A DNA stretch of 64,000 nt from Acanthococcus lagerstroemiae (lineage: Eukaryota; Arthropoda; Insecta; Hemiptera; Eriococcidae), in assembly GCA_031841125.1 (NCBI GenBank), contig CM063111.1, positions 42,358,955 through 42,422,954 of the forward strand, given 5' to 3'. The notes beneath the pieces were generated by a model, which saw nothing but the letters and a program-made list of their open reading frames with translations, ran no database searches and was not told where the DNA came from. Positions 23,340 to 33,380 of this stretch are shown here, one piece after another. The translations under genes were made by a program, and so were the position numbers. Position 1 is the stretch's first letter; each line of letters opens with the position of its first letter.

Positions 23340-24860
23340 CTAGGGGGCTTCGCGCCTCGTCCGATCATCACCCTCCACCATGAACCACCTCCTAAGGGTA
23401 GGCTACCCTTGAAGAAATGAGCAATTAGAAGGGCAGGGTGGAAAATCCGCAGTCTCTACTCCCTCCCCAATGGTGGCCTTAGTCCCCCTCTACAGCCTTC
23501 CCCTTCCGCGGCTCCATCACTCTAAGGCCTCCTTGCTCAACCACCTTGATGATCCCCTGGCAACCAGGAGCTTCCATCACCACGACCATCCCTCCCCCAC
23601 GAGAAATCTTCCCCTCAAGACCCCCTCCCCGGGACCTGAACCTTGCGCACCACGGCCTTCATTTGCCTTCCCGACCGCCTCTCTCACCAAGGACTTTCCC
23701 CTCCAGCAAGACCTCTACACACCATCCCCCTCCCGAGACCGTTATCTCCTTCTACAGTCCTCGCCACCGCCGTGGTTTTCCTCCATCACCCTACGGCCTC
23801 CTTGCTCAACCACCTTGATGATCCCCTGGTCCTCCAACCAGGAGCTTCCATCACCACGACCAACCCTTCCCCACGAGAAATCTTCCTCTCAAGACCCCTT
23901 CCCCGGGACCAGAACCTTGCGCACCACGGCCTTCATTTGCCTTCCCGACCGCCTCTCTCACCAAGGACTTTCTCCTCCACCAAGACCTTTACACACCATT
24001 ACCCCCCTCCTGAGATCGTTATCTCCTTCTACAGTCCTCGCCACCGCCGTGGTTTTCCTCCCCTTCAGGAGCTCCCTCTTCCGCCATGAGTACCTCTTAC
24101 ACCCCCGGCCTTTATCTAACAAAGTTTTACTGCCCCTCCAGGACCCTCACCCACCACTGCCTCCTCCTTCTTCAATGGCCATCCTCTCTTACCAAGGATT
24201 TCTTCCGCCACCAGAACCCCTCACCCACCACTACCCCCTGGGCTTTATCTCCCTTCACAGCCCCTGTCCTCACTGGTCCTCCGACCCCCTCGAAGATCCC
24301 TGGCCGTCCACCCAGGAGCTCTCCCAACCATGAACACCCTTCCCTCGGAAGTCCTTCTTCCTCAGGACCCCACCTTGCCATCAGCCTCACCCGCACCACG
24401 GCCATTTCTCTCCCCGGCCCCCTCTCTCACCAAGGACTTTCTCCTCCTCTAGGTCCTCTTACTCATCTTAACTTCCGCCTCACCCAGGGCATCCATCTCC
24501 GTCCACAGCTCACACCTCTACAGGGGCCCTCCCCTCCCTTCAGGAGCTCCCTCCTCAACCATTAACCTCCTCCTGAGGGTAGGCTATCCCTGGAAAATTG
24601 CAATTAAGGGGCAGGGTAGGTAACCCGCAGTGACTTAAGATTTTGGAGATTATGGGTAATTATGTCATTATATGTCTTTTTATGTCTAATTATGTCGGTT
24701 ATGTCTTAAAACTTGGAGATCTTTTATTTCAGAACAGATTATGTCCTTGAAAGTAGTTGATCTGCCACTGCAATTTTTCTGATTTTTAAGTAGGCAACCC
24801 GCAGTGCGGTTTTTCTTTCTCCCGGAGGTGGTGGCGGCGGATTTTACTTTTTTAAGTATA
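23340..24860. repeat. GC-rich satellite array, about 270-bp unit
   Basis: The core (about 23,510-24,560) is a tandem repeat with a period near 270 bp. CTCCATCAC..TA.GGCCTCC occurs at 23,512 and 23,781, and a diverged third register begins near 24,051. Edge blocks with GGGTAGGCTA(C/T)CCCT, GAGCAATTA.AAGG and ACCCGCAGTG occur at about 23,395-23,455, 24,575-24,635 and 24,790-24,850. The same edge and core sequences occur in reverse orientation at 31.2-32.2 kb. Because the C-rich strand lacks stops, several long proline-rich frames result (the largest, 23,470-24,333, has 287 codons). The period is not a multiple of three, so successive copies shift frame, which argues against coding. Confidence 0.75.
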
Positions 24861-25481
24861 TAGAGGGAAATGAAAATGTAAGGAAGATGCATCAGTTAGG
24901 TATGTCAGAAAGATAAAATAGGAATGAGTAAGACATGTCACCCGCCTGAATGACGACCGCATTCTGGCAACCCGTAAATCAAAACAGAACACATGGAAAA
25001 CAAAAAAACGAGATGGAGAAACGATTGTGGCAACTTTTTCAAAAACAACCAATATCACAGAGTAGCTGAAAATGGAAAGGGATGGGAGTGTTCGCGGGAG
25101 ACCTTTGCTCTATACGGGCCGGGGAATCTGATACACGGGTCCTGACCTGGTGGATGAAATACAACTTGAAGTAGTCTGTACCAGAATTTAACTGAGTTCT
25201 TTGTGGCCTTCGGTGTTCTCTTTTTGACCTACTCCACCCTTATGACGTTGCGAGGCTGTTACGAAGAAAATTCTGAAAACCCATTTTTATAAAAGATCGA
25301 ATCCCGAGTAAATTTTGTTCGAAACTTTTTTCGATCAAAACGATAAGGAGCGAGTTATATGAGACAAAACCCAGATGTTGGGGGTTTCTCCCTGGTACCA
25401 AAAGCTTAGACCATACAGAATGGACTGGTAGAGGCAGAGAAATCTTTGTTGAACGCGACGGTACTGAGACAGTTAATGCCT
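24861..25481. other. Non-coding DNA
   Basis: I see no supported gene. Just before it, within 24,640-24,720, a few TTATGTC words repeat. The remainder is unremarkable. Confidence 0.35.
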
Positions 25482-25672
25482 CAATGGTGTATTCGACTTG
25501 GCGCAAAAATTTTACTGCGTATGTGCCGACTCCTCGCTTTGTGCCACGCTATCAAATACTTCCGTATTTGTGTATCGAAAAATGTTCCGCGTTTTGAAAT
25601 CTTGAGATTATCAGTTCGTAAAAGTTGATCCACGGGTAGTTAAATTTTTGGGCCAGGTTGAATACACCATTG
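25482..25672. mobile_element. MITE with inverted repeats of about 45 bp, tip CAATGGTGTATTC
   Basis: The left arm begins CAATGGTGTATTCGACTTGG and the right arm ends with the near-complement (CCAGGTTGAATACACCATTG). Pairing continues through a GCAAAAATTT / AAATTTTTGG step. The element is about 190 bp with no coding capacity. No clear target duplication is visible. A second MITE starts five bases to the right. Confidence 0.65.
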
Positions 25673-25677
25673 CCATG

Positions 25678-25883
25678 CCCGATTGACAATGAAGCCGAAT
25701 GTGAGCGCTTTTGTGAACATCACTCAGTAATCACACTAGGTACTGGTAAGTGATCACTTAACACACACTATCTTAAAATGATTAGATGGTGAGCACTCAC
25801 AAAGAAATGTGATCGGCCAAAAGTCTCAAAACGGAAGTGGTTTGTGACATGTTGCGTGAGCGCTCACCAAATTGTCAATCGGG
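25678..25883. mobile_element. MITE with tip CCCGATTGACAAT
   Basis: A perfect 13-bp terminal inverted repeat, CCCGATTGACAAT (25,678-25,690) and ATTGTCAATCGGG (25,871-25,883), bounds about 206 bp. Inside, GTGAGCGCT near the left end pairs with AGCGCTCAC near the right, and TGATCACTT-like words repeat in the middle. I see no coding capacity and no clear target duplication. Confidence 0.7.
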
Positions 25884-27558
25884 TGTTAGTATCGACATGT
25901 TCTTCAAATTTCTTCACCAGTCTTCTTTCTGTATGGTCTGTAACAGGAAGCCCAAGTTGGGGAGATGGGGACTAAGAGTCCCTTCATCAAGACAGTGACT
26001 GAACATTTATGACAAGAATCAGCTTTGCGTAATGCCTTTTTTGGGCTGAATTAATGGTACTAAAAAATAAGGAAAGAAATCTCATCTTTGATTCAGTATT
26101 GGCGCCCGAACTCGTAGTTTTGGCGCCCGAACTTTGATATACGGAGCTAAAAAATCTGTGTGGCTGATACAAACTGTTGATATGGAGAGGAGTCATATTT
26201 TCAATAACTTGGTTTTACCCGCTCGATCATGTCGTATTCGAAACTCCCACTTTTCCCTCAACGCTGCGGGCCCGCTGTTCTGTACTTTTCTTTATCCCGC
26301 AGATAAGTTATAGATATCCAGTATCTCCCCCGGTGTTAATGACCACTTCGTCGGATAGCCGAAAGGGGTAGGCCTTTCGAAGTTGGTGTAGTTCAGAAAG
26401 CGCATTCGAATACTGGACAGCGCTTGTTGACCGGACAGGCTATAGGGCGGAACAGGAAAAACCAGAAGCAGGACACTGACCATCGAATCGAGTACACTAC
26501 GACCCGATTTGGAATACTTACGAAGAAAAGGGGGAACTTGTGAAATCGAAACAAAGTGTAATGACCAGTTGGAAAGATTCAAGAGTCAACAAACGTTGAA
26601 GTTCACCCGGCCTCGTGATGTGCCCCATATTCCCACCGTGGTCCGTGTGACCGCCTGTTGAATGCAGTGGCGGGGTGGTGCTCTTTCGATCGACTCGCTC
26701 TAGAACAGTTTCGCGATCCAGGACGATAGAGCGATCGGTTGTGGTCTCTCGAAGAAATCGATACTATGTTCATGTCGTCCACAAGGGGTCACCGCATATG
26801 CAGAAGATGGAAGATGTGATACCGAGAAGTGTTTGCTACTTCTCAATACCTCGGATTCGCTATATTGTACAGGTTACAAACTAGTTCGCGAATCCCTCGC
26901 GTGCACAACCGACCTAGACCCTTCTGGCCAGTTTTGCGAGAGGAGTCGATGTTCCATCTGTACGTACAACGGTTCTGCGAGCTGCAACACCATCGCTGCG
27001 AATCAATGTGTGTTCGCCCTGCAACAATGGCCAATTATTATTATTTCTTCGCATTGTACGCAATCGTCTGGCGAGAAGCGTGTACACGTACATAGGCTGA
27101 GTTCGTCGGTCCAGACGACCGAAATAAATAATTCATACTTCGGCTAATAAGGAAGTTCCAGAAGGGTGGAATTTTCGACACACTACCCCGCGCAAACATA
27201 GCCGATATACCATCGTCTGCTCAGTCTGGGATTCATTGACCCAGACGCATCGAGGGTCGGAGTTTCGAAAGACGGAGTGAGAAAAAAAATTAAGGGGGTT
27301 CTCTGCGTATGCATTCGAAACTGGGTCGATCTTCGCCATCGCATCGCCGATATTTCCTTCGCAGTGCCGAAATTATACCGAATGTCTTCTTTTGTCGCAT
27401 TGTTTTCGTCACACGTAGTATAAATGTTGCCCGGAAAACTACTCCTAAACAGCTGTTTCTCAGGCTGCAGGATCCCGGCCTTATCACAAAGATGGTAGTA
27501 GTGAGAGCGTCGCTTAATAACACCAGCGCACCGTTGGGTTGGGATTAGAATGTGTATA
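25884..27558. other. Intergenic DNA with CG-richer patches; no gene called
   Basis: The part from 26,230 to 27,550 is less AT-rich and has several short open frames on both strands. One on the + strand (26,833-27,147) has eight or more cysteines in about 70 residues after a possible acceptor (TGTACAG at 26,866-26,872). The cysteine spacing matches nothing I know, and the opposite strand is open too. I cannot support a gene. Confidence 0.3.
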
Positions 27559-27726
27559 AGGGTGGCACATGTTAATTAAAAAGTCGGGAATAAAGCATTC
27601 TGGAAAATGTCCATTCGTGAAAATGGGCGGGAACTCCTGGATTAATTGCTCGGGCATTTTCTCGAACAACCATTTTCCCGAGTTTGGTCCCGAATTTTTA
27701 ATTAACGTGTGCCAGTTTGCCACCCT
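27559..27726. mobile_element. Palindromic MITE with AGGGTGGCA tips
   Basis: The left arm begins AGGGTGGCACATGTTAATTA and the right arm ends with TAATTAACGTGTGCC..TGCCACCCT. The arms pair over most of 80 bp, with a small deletion of about 8 bp on the left. The element is about 168 bp. No coding capacity and no certain target duplication. Confidence 0.6.
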
Positions 27727-27779
27727 CATACATATACCAATGCTAACTCCAACAGTGCGTTGTTTCACACCGCGTTAAA

Positions 27780-28165
27780 ATATATAGTAAATCTATAAAC
27801 TTAAGAAAAAAAAGACAGGATGGCTGAAGATGCGAGTGATGCCTCCTTGGGACTGATGGCCATGGTCGTTTGACTGTGCTGAAATAATGCGCTTATACCA
27901 AAAAAGATACGGTAAAATATAAACTGAAGGAAAGGTACAGGACGGCTAAAGGCCGGTGTGCTGTAATTCCCCCTCCCCGGGGATTGAAAATCGCGAGGAC
28001 TAAAACTGTTGCAAAATGACCCTTGTACTAGAAATATACGGTAAAATATAAACTGAAGAACTGAAACAGGACGGCTAAGAGCCAGAGTGTACTATAATGC
28101 CCTCTAGAATTGAAAATGACGACCAAAATATATTATCAAAAGACACTCTTACTACTGATGGCAAA
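27780..28165. repeat. Tandem repeat, about 127-bp unit, three copies
   Basis: The landmark ATACGGTAAAATATAAACTG followed by ACAGGACGGCTAA occurs at 27,907 and 28,036. A diverged first copy (TATAGTAAATCTATAAACTT, GACAGGATGGCTGA) occurs at 27,782. Spacing is about 125-129 bp. Confidence 0.7.
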
Positions 28166-29176
28166 ATGGAATACCGTATTTCGTCCTCGAGTCGGGCCAG
28201 CTCGGGTCGAGGGAGGCGTAACTGTAGCAAGTACAGACTCCATCTGTCGACTTTGCCGTCAAGAAATCACAAATCCTCGTGCACATTTCGCCCATTTCTT
28301 GCGACGCCCTGCACTCCCAGCAGCTGGGCTACAAGCTGCCACCTTCGGTCTGGTCGTAAATTTCACAAATTTACAGCTCGCGGTCTCATCAACCCGCGGC
28401 AGCGAGGCACGAGTTTGGCGACTGGAAAGGAAATCATCGTTAAAACCATCGACGTCGACCGCGATTTCTAGTTGGAAACCAGAACTCGGCTTCGCAGATG
28501 CTATGGTATCGATTCGTGTATATAGGGGTGCGTTGTGAAGACTAATTACGAAGCACGTATGCACGTTACATGTGTACACATACGTGATAAATAAGAGAAA
28601 TCCGAGGTCAAGGGCGGCCTGGTGACAAAAGCAGAGGGTACGATCCGCTGTACAAACGATTTTTTCGTGATTTCGCGATCAATACCCCTTTAAAGTGAAA
28701 TAAAATTTTGTTTTTTCGGTGGCGCGTCTGCTGTTCGTTTTCTGGAAACGTGTGTCGTGCCAGCGGGGAGTTTTTGCTGAGTTACCCTGTCTGATGAACG
28801 ACTAGACTGAGTCCTGATATCTTAACAAAGCACCGCAGAAGGTACATGCGAGTGGTGAAGGTCGTGGAAAAAGTCGATCCGGAACATTTTGACTGCTAAA
28901 TCGTCTTACACTCGGCCATAGACAACTTGTAGTCTTCGGAGTTCGCCCGCCATTCTTACCGATTCTTGACCAAAATTGTGGCCTTTAAACTAATCTGTCG
29001 GAGGCGTTCGGGTTTGTAAATATTACGCCGTAGCGACAATCTTTTGGGAATTCGTTTTGTTCCGGAAATGAAAATCTTGAATGTGTCTGTCTGATCCAGA
29101 TGATAATCGCTCAGTGAGTTAATTGGGTTTCAGGAGTAACAATAATACTATATTTGCATCATCATTATCATTGGCT
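28166..29176. other. Non-coding or unrecognised, CG-richer at 28,170-28,520
   Basis: The first part has overlapping open frames on both strands (28,097-28,538 plus, 28,259-28,579 minus) with no recognisable protein. It may be a small regulatory island. The rest is plain. Confidence 0.3.
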
Positions 29177-29440
29177 CTTATACTTCATGGCTGAAGTCAC
29201 GGGGATCCTTCAACCGATCTCTTCCACCATCAGTCTCCTCCTCGTCCAGTCCTCTGCTCTGTGTAAGACTTTTGTTCCAATAGCTGGTCAGAGATATCTC
29301 CTTGACCTGCTTATGCTTCATGGCTGAAGTCTCGGGGATCCATCAGTCGATCTCCTCCACTATCAAGCCTCCACTTCGTCCGATTCTCTGCTCTGTGTAA
29401 GGCTTGTTCCAATGGCTAGTAGGAGATCTCCTTGACCTGG
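29177..29440. repeat. Tandem duplication of about 133 bp
   Basis: Two adjacent copies share CTTAT(A/G)CTTCATGGCTGAAG, CGGGGATCC, TCTCTGCTCTGTGTAAG or close variants, and TCTCCTTGACCTG. The first starts at 29,177 and the second at 29,310. On the minus strand the text is faintly LINE-like, but I cannot match it to a motif. Confidence 0.7.
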
Positions 29441-30279
29441 TCTATGCATCGTTTTTGTTTCACCCTGTACTTTTTGGGCTATCAGTTTCTCCAGGTTGCC
29501 ATCGGGTCTGCTGATGATGTGTCCCATATCCTGCATATTGATAATGAGAAAGCAGAATGTAGTTACACTGCCACTGACAGAAGTAGAATATGTCGCCTCG
29601 TCATTTGCAGTGTTTTGAACAATTTGATTTCAAAAAGTCATGTTATAAGCAATGCACCAATTGAAGACGAAGTTCGAGGAAAACTGATACAAATTTGAAA
29701 ATCGGCGCAATTGATCAATAATGCATATCTGCTGATTAGCGTCCAATAAGTCCCAATCCCAAATCGTCTCCTCGACCTCTAAGGAGAAGATCCAATGCTC
29801 AGGCCAGTGCCTGTTTTCTAATGACTATAACTTATACTCGATCTTTTCCGTACTGAAGCTCTTTATCGCCTCTTCTATGAAGTTGTTTTGTAGCTCCGTG
29901 GCCATTTCCTCGATCTTGAAATCTTGCTAGTACAGAATTATGGACACCGTCAGCAATCCTAAAATGTATCAATAACGATTGGATATTATTGGAATGATGA
30001 TGTATTGTAATCATGGAGTCACGGCTCCTGTCTTCAGAGACGAAACTTGACTTTCAGTTTGGGGAGGGGCGGGGGAGAAGGAAAATTCGCCGACAAGTAT
30101 TTTTTCACTAAAAATTCGCCGACAATTTTTTTAAAATTTTGATAGCTTGCCGATTTTTTAGTAAAAATATTTTTTAGTTGAAAAAAACGAACGAACGAAT
30201 GAACAAACAAACAAACGTTCTTAGAAGATGAAAAATTCAAATGAACAGTTTCAAAATTTGCCAACTGTCAAATTATTGG
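29441..30279. other. Non-coding DNA
   Basis: No supported gene. Near 30,080-30,130 a word AAAATTCGCCGACAA occurs twice, and a tract of GAAC/AAAC short repeats lies near 30,185-30,215. Confidence 0.35.
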
Positions 30280-31160
30280 GGCAGGGACGTACTGATAAGA
30301 AGAGCAGGGGAGGGACAATCCCCCCTTCGGTAGGAACTTTTCAATCAGCAGTTGGGAAAATTTACTATTTCAGTCAGACGAGTTGGAAAAATCCAACAAG
30401 TTGAAAGTTTTTTTTTTTTTTTTTTTTTTGTGCTTTAATACTTTGGAATTGAGTTGAGAAGTTGGGAAAACCCAACAAGTCAAAAGTTTTTTCTCCTTTT
30501 GCCTTGATACTTGAGAATTCTGAGTTGAGTCACTTGGGACTTTCACAATTTTTACACCCCCTCTCCCCCGCTCCCACAGTGTTCATTCCTGCAAATGCAG
30601 ATTGGGACCTTATCCCCCAAGCACTTACATTTGCGTACATGAGATACCCTAATCTGGTAAGCTGGAAGGATGTTAGGAATACTTGAGAGGATACAACTTC
30701 CTTTACACACATTAGGATGGTCGTTATTTACTCTTGGTGATATTTTTTTCTGAATTTCCTCTGATTCGTCTCCTTAATTGGCTCCAATAGAATAAAAAAA
30801 TAAAAAAAATAAAAAAACCTACAAAGTTTCAGGTTAATCGGATTAGAGGAATCCGTGCCACAAGTTCCCTTTCATTCTTATGGGAAAAACACAGTTTTGA
30901 CTTTTGTTTCAGACTAAATTTCACTCCTATATTCACCAGGACCAAAGCCCGTAAATTAAACTATCGACTATCGCCAACACTAGTGTGGCGGGAATCAGAA
31001 AGAAAACCGAAGCTCGAATCTAATTCTAGTTGGGTTAAGTCGTATAATCAGGGACGTACCGAAAGGGGACGAGGAGTGACAACGTACCACTCCCCCCTGT
31101 AGGAATTTTTCACTCAACAGTTGGGAGAATTTACCACTTCAGTCAGGGACGAAAATAAGG
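30280..31160. repeat. Direct repeats beginning CAGGGACGTAC
   Basis: CAGGGACGTAC, followed by a C-rich patch, TAGGAA(C/T)TTTTCA, CAGTTGGGA.AATTTAC and TTCAGTCAG, occurs at 30,283-30,385 and again at 31,048-31,150. The tip resembles hAT-type MITE ends, but no matching inverted right end was found for either copy. A separate unit, GTTGG.AAAA(A/C)CCAACAAG..AAAAGTTTT, occurs near 30,380, 30,457 and 32,585. Confidence 0.45.
30580..30656 (+). CDS. Possible 25-codon exon, unknown gene
   Basis: A very pyrimidine-rich acceptor (ending CTCCCACAG at 30,579) is followed by 77 bases that read through in one frame, FIPANADWDLIPQAL then TFAYMRYPNL, to a donor CTG|GTAAGC (30,656|30,657). Both splice sites are good, and the peptide looks like globular protein rather than low-complexity sequence. 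The W..(I/V)..A...RYPN pattern faintly recalls the N-terminus of PRELI-domain lipid-transfer proteins, but the spacing differs by three residues, so I do not assign it. If spliced it would end in phase 0. No partner exon was found nearby and both sides are repetitive, so chance is a serious alternative. Confidence 0.2.
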
Positions 31161-31209
31161 GGGGCATACAAACCTACACCGGAGTTGAGAAATTTTAATT
31201 GTAATTTTT

Positions 31210-32215
31210 TTTTTCTCCATCTGTCTATATACTAAAAAAGTAAAATCCACCCCCACCTCCAGGAGAAAAAAAAACACTGCGGGTTGCCTACCCTGTCGCT
31301 TATTTGTTCATTTCTCTAGAGGTAGCTTGCCCTTGGGAGGGGGCTCTTGGTAGAGTAGGGAGCTTAGTAAAATCCGCCGCCGCCACCGCCTCCGGGAGAG
31401 AAAAAAAAAACACTGGGGATTGCCTACCCTGTCCCTTAATTGCTTATTTCTCCAGGGGTAGCCTACCCTCGGGAGGGGGTTCATAGTGGAGGAGGGAGCT
31501 TGGGAGAGGAAGGTCGTAGTATGGTGGGGGAGGACTCTCTATACACGAAACACTAAAAGCCACCTCCTCCTTCTCCTCCGTGGGAATTAATTCCTGGTGG
31601 CCTCCCTTGTACATTAATCTCACGTTTCACCAGAGGTACCCTACCCCGGTATACTAAAAAAAAAGTAAAATCCGCCGGCCCTCTGGGAGAAAAAACCCAC
31701 TGCGGATTGCCTACCCTGCCCCTTAATTGCTCATTTATCCTAGGATAGCCTACCCTTGGGAGGGGATTCATGGTAGAGGAAGGAGCTTAGTAAAATTAAC
31801 CGCGGCCACCGTCTTCGGGGGCGTTGCACTGCAGGTTGTCTACCCCGCCCCGTAATTGCTCATTTCTCTTGGGATAGCCTACCCATGGGAAGGGGTTCAT
31901 GTTGGAGGAGGGAGCTTGGGGGGCGGAAGGTCGCGGTGAAGGTCGAAGAGTTGTGGTGGGGGAGGGCTCTCTATACACTAAATAGTAAAAGTGACCTCCT
32001 CCTTCCCCTCCGTGGGGATAAATTCCTGGTGGCCTCCCTTGTACGTTAATCCCATGTTTCACCAGAGGTACCCTACCCTGGAGGGGCTTCTCGGTGGAGG
32101 TGGGAGCTCCTGGAGAGGGAGGATGGCCACGATGAAGAAGGGCGTCGCATTGGTCATGGTGTGACTGTGATGGGGGTCGGCACACACGAAGCGAGTGACG
32201 GCGGGGTTGGGCTGT
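31210..32215. repeat. GC-rich satellite array, inverted relative to 23.3-24.9 kb
   Basis: Blocks starting AAAATCC(A/G)CC..C and CACTG(C/G)(G/A)G(G/A)TTGCCTACCCTG, then TAATTGCTCATTT, GGGATAGCCTACCC and GGGAGGGG.TTCATG, recur near 31,275, 31,410, 31,695 and 31,830. A longer internal segment with CCTCCGTGGG.AT.AATTCCTGG and TTTCACCAGAGGTACCCTACCC occurs twice (about 31,575 and 32,015). These are reverse complements of parts of the array at 23.3-24.9 kb. Minus-strand frames here are proline- and glycine-rich products of the repeat. Confidence 0.7.
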
Positions 32216-32273
32216 GAAACGGCCAGGGGGTGAAGAGTCCCCTAGGAATTTTTTATTTTTGGGCTCAACCCAA

Positions 32274-32582
32274 TTATGAGACACTTTTGAAATCTAACAA
32301 AGTATTTATGGTAGGTAGGCGAATTGATCCCCTACTGACTCCTCCTTCGGCTACCCATTTTTGGGTAGAGCTCTCCGTCACTTCTCTCCATTTGTCCTAA
32401 TCTCTAGCCAGGTATATCCATTGGGGCTCCATGCCTTGCACCAATTCGTCAGCCCATCTCCTGACTGGTTTGCCTCTTCCCCCCTTGCCTTGGTGTGAAA
32501 CCCATGTTGTCATGATCTTGTTCCATTTAAGTCCAGATTCTCTTAAAACATGGCCAACGAAAAATTCTAATAGACGGATCAA
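32274..32582 (-). pseudogene. Non-LTR retrotransposon, extreme C-terminus
   Basis: On the minus strand this encodes FFVGHVLRESGLKWNKIMTT, then GKGGRGKPVRRWADELV, W.YLARD, one stop, and DKWREVTESSTQKWVAEGG. This matches the tail of RTE/Jockey-like LINE proteins, whose usual form is W.GHV.R....KW...G.R..GRP..RW.DD....W...A.DR..W. One in-frame stop at 32,397-32,399 and a second at 32,274 bound the readable part. Upstream coding is absent, so this is a 5'-truncated dead copy. Its sequence type differs from the LINE at 20.1-20.7 kb, which ends in a CCHH motif. Confidence 0.8.
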
Positions 32583-32659
32583 AAGTTAGAAAAATCCAAC
32601 AAATCAAAAGTTATTTTTTTTTTCAACCAATAGGAAGAAATGTTGATACTTGGGAATTT

Positions 32660-33380
32660 TGAGTTGAGTCAGTGGTCGAGTGCGATTCCGGCTCCCAGCT
32701 GTTATAGAAGGCTCGATTCCAATTCCAACTGATCGGAATCGTGGTTTGTTTTTGTTTTTCGATTCCAAATTCTGCAAGTTAGTGTTACCAGTGAAGATTA
32801 GAAATGAAAATCAGTGTTGGCAGTTGCGAGGAAGAAAGGTGTAAATATGATGTGGTAACACTGAAAAGAAGAAGAACAGGACAGAAAAAAGATCTAATCC
32901 GATTCTGCTGATTCCGGGCTCGGATACAAAAGGCTCGATTCCAATTCCATTTGGTCAGAATCGTGATTCTTTTTTCGATACTAAGTTCTATGTACGAATC
33001 AGTGTGTTGCCGGTTAAGGATAAAAATGAAGGTCAGAGTTGTCGGTTGTGAGAGGAAGTGGACGAATGATGATGTGGCTATCCTGAGAAAGTACGAAAAC
33101 AGAACGACGGGGGAGGGGGGAAATTGAAGTCGAATTCCGATTTCAGGATCGGATGAAAGGGTTGATTCCGATTCCAGTTGGACGGGATTTCAATGCTTTT
33201 TTGATTCGCTTCGATTCCAGTTTTTACAAATCAATATTGCCAGTTTGGGGGGGGGGTGGAGATTCTGTTGCCAGTTGCTAGGGGAAAATGGATAAATGGT
33301 TATGGTGCAGCATCAAAAAAGGAGGAAACGAGAACAGAATTCATATTTTACAACGATTCTTAAGTCCTTTTCAGTGATTC
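32660..33380. repeat. Tandem repeat, about 225-bp unit, three copies
   Basis: GG(C/T)T(C/G)GATTCC(A/G)ATTCCA.(T/C)TG starts at 32,710, 32,932 and 33,160. Each is followed by ATCG..TTTTTTCGAT(T/A)C, a GTT(A/G)CCAG...AAAATGAA region, and AA.AACAG. Divergence increases in the third copy. No coding signal. Confidence 0.7.

Noticed and set aside
23470..24333. A 287-codon proline-rich open frame
   Set aside because: It lies entirely inside the GC-rich tandem array. The unit of about 270 bp is not a whole number of codons, so frames shift between copies, and the openness follows from the C-rich strand lacking stops.
30580..30656. Assigning the short exon to a PRELI-domain gene
   Set aside because: The W-to-RYPN spacing is three residues longer than in the family and the upstream residues do not match, so the similarity is too weak.
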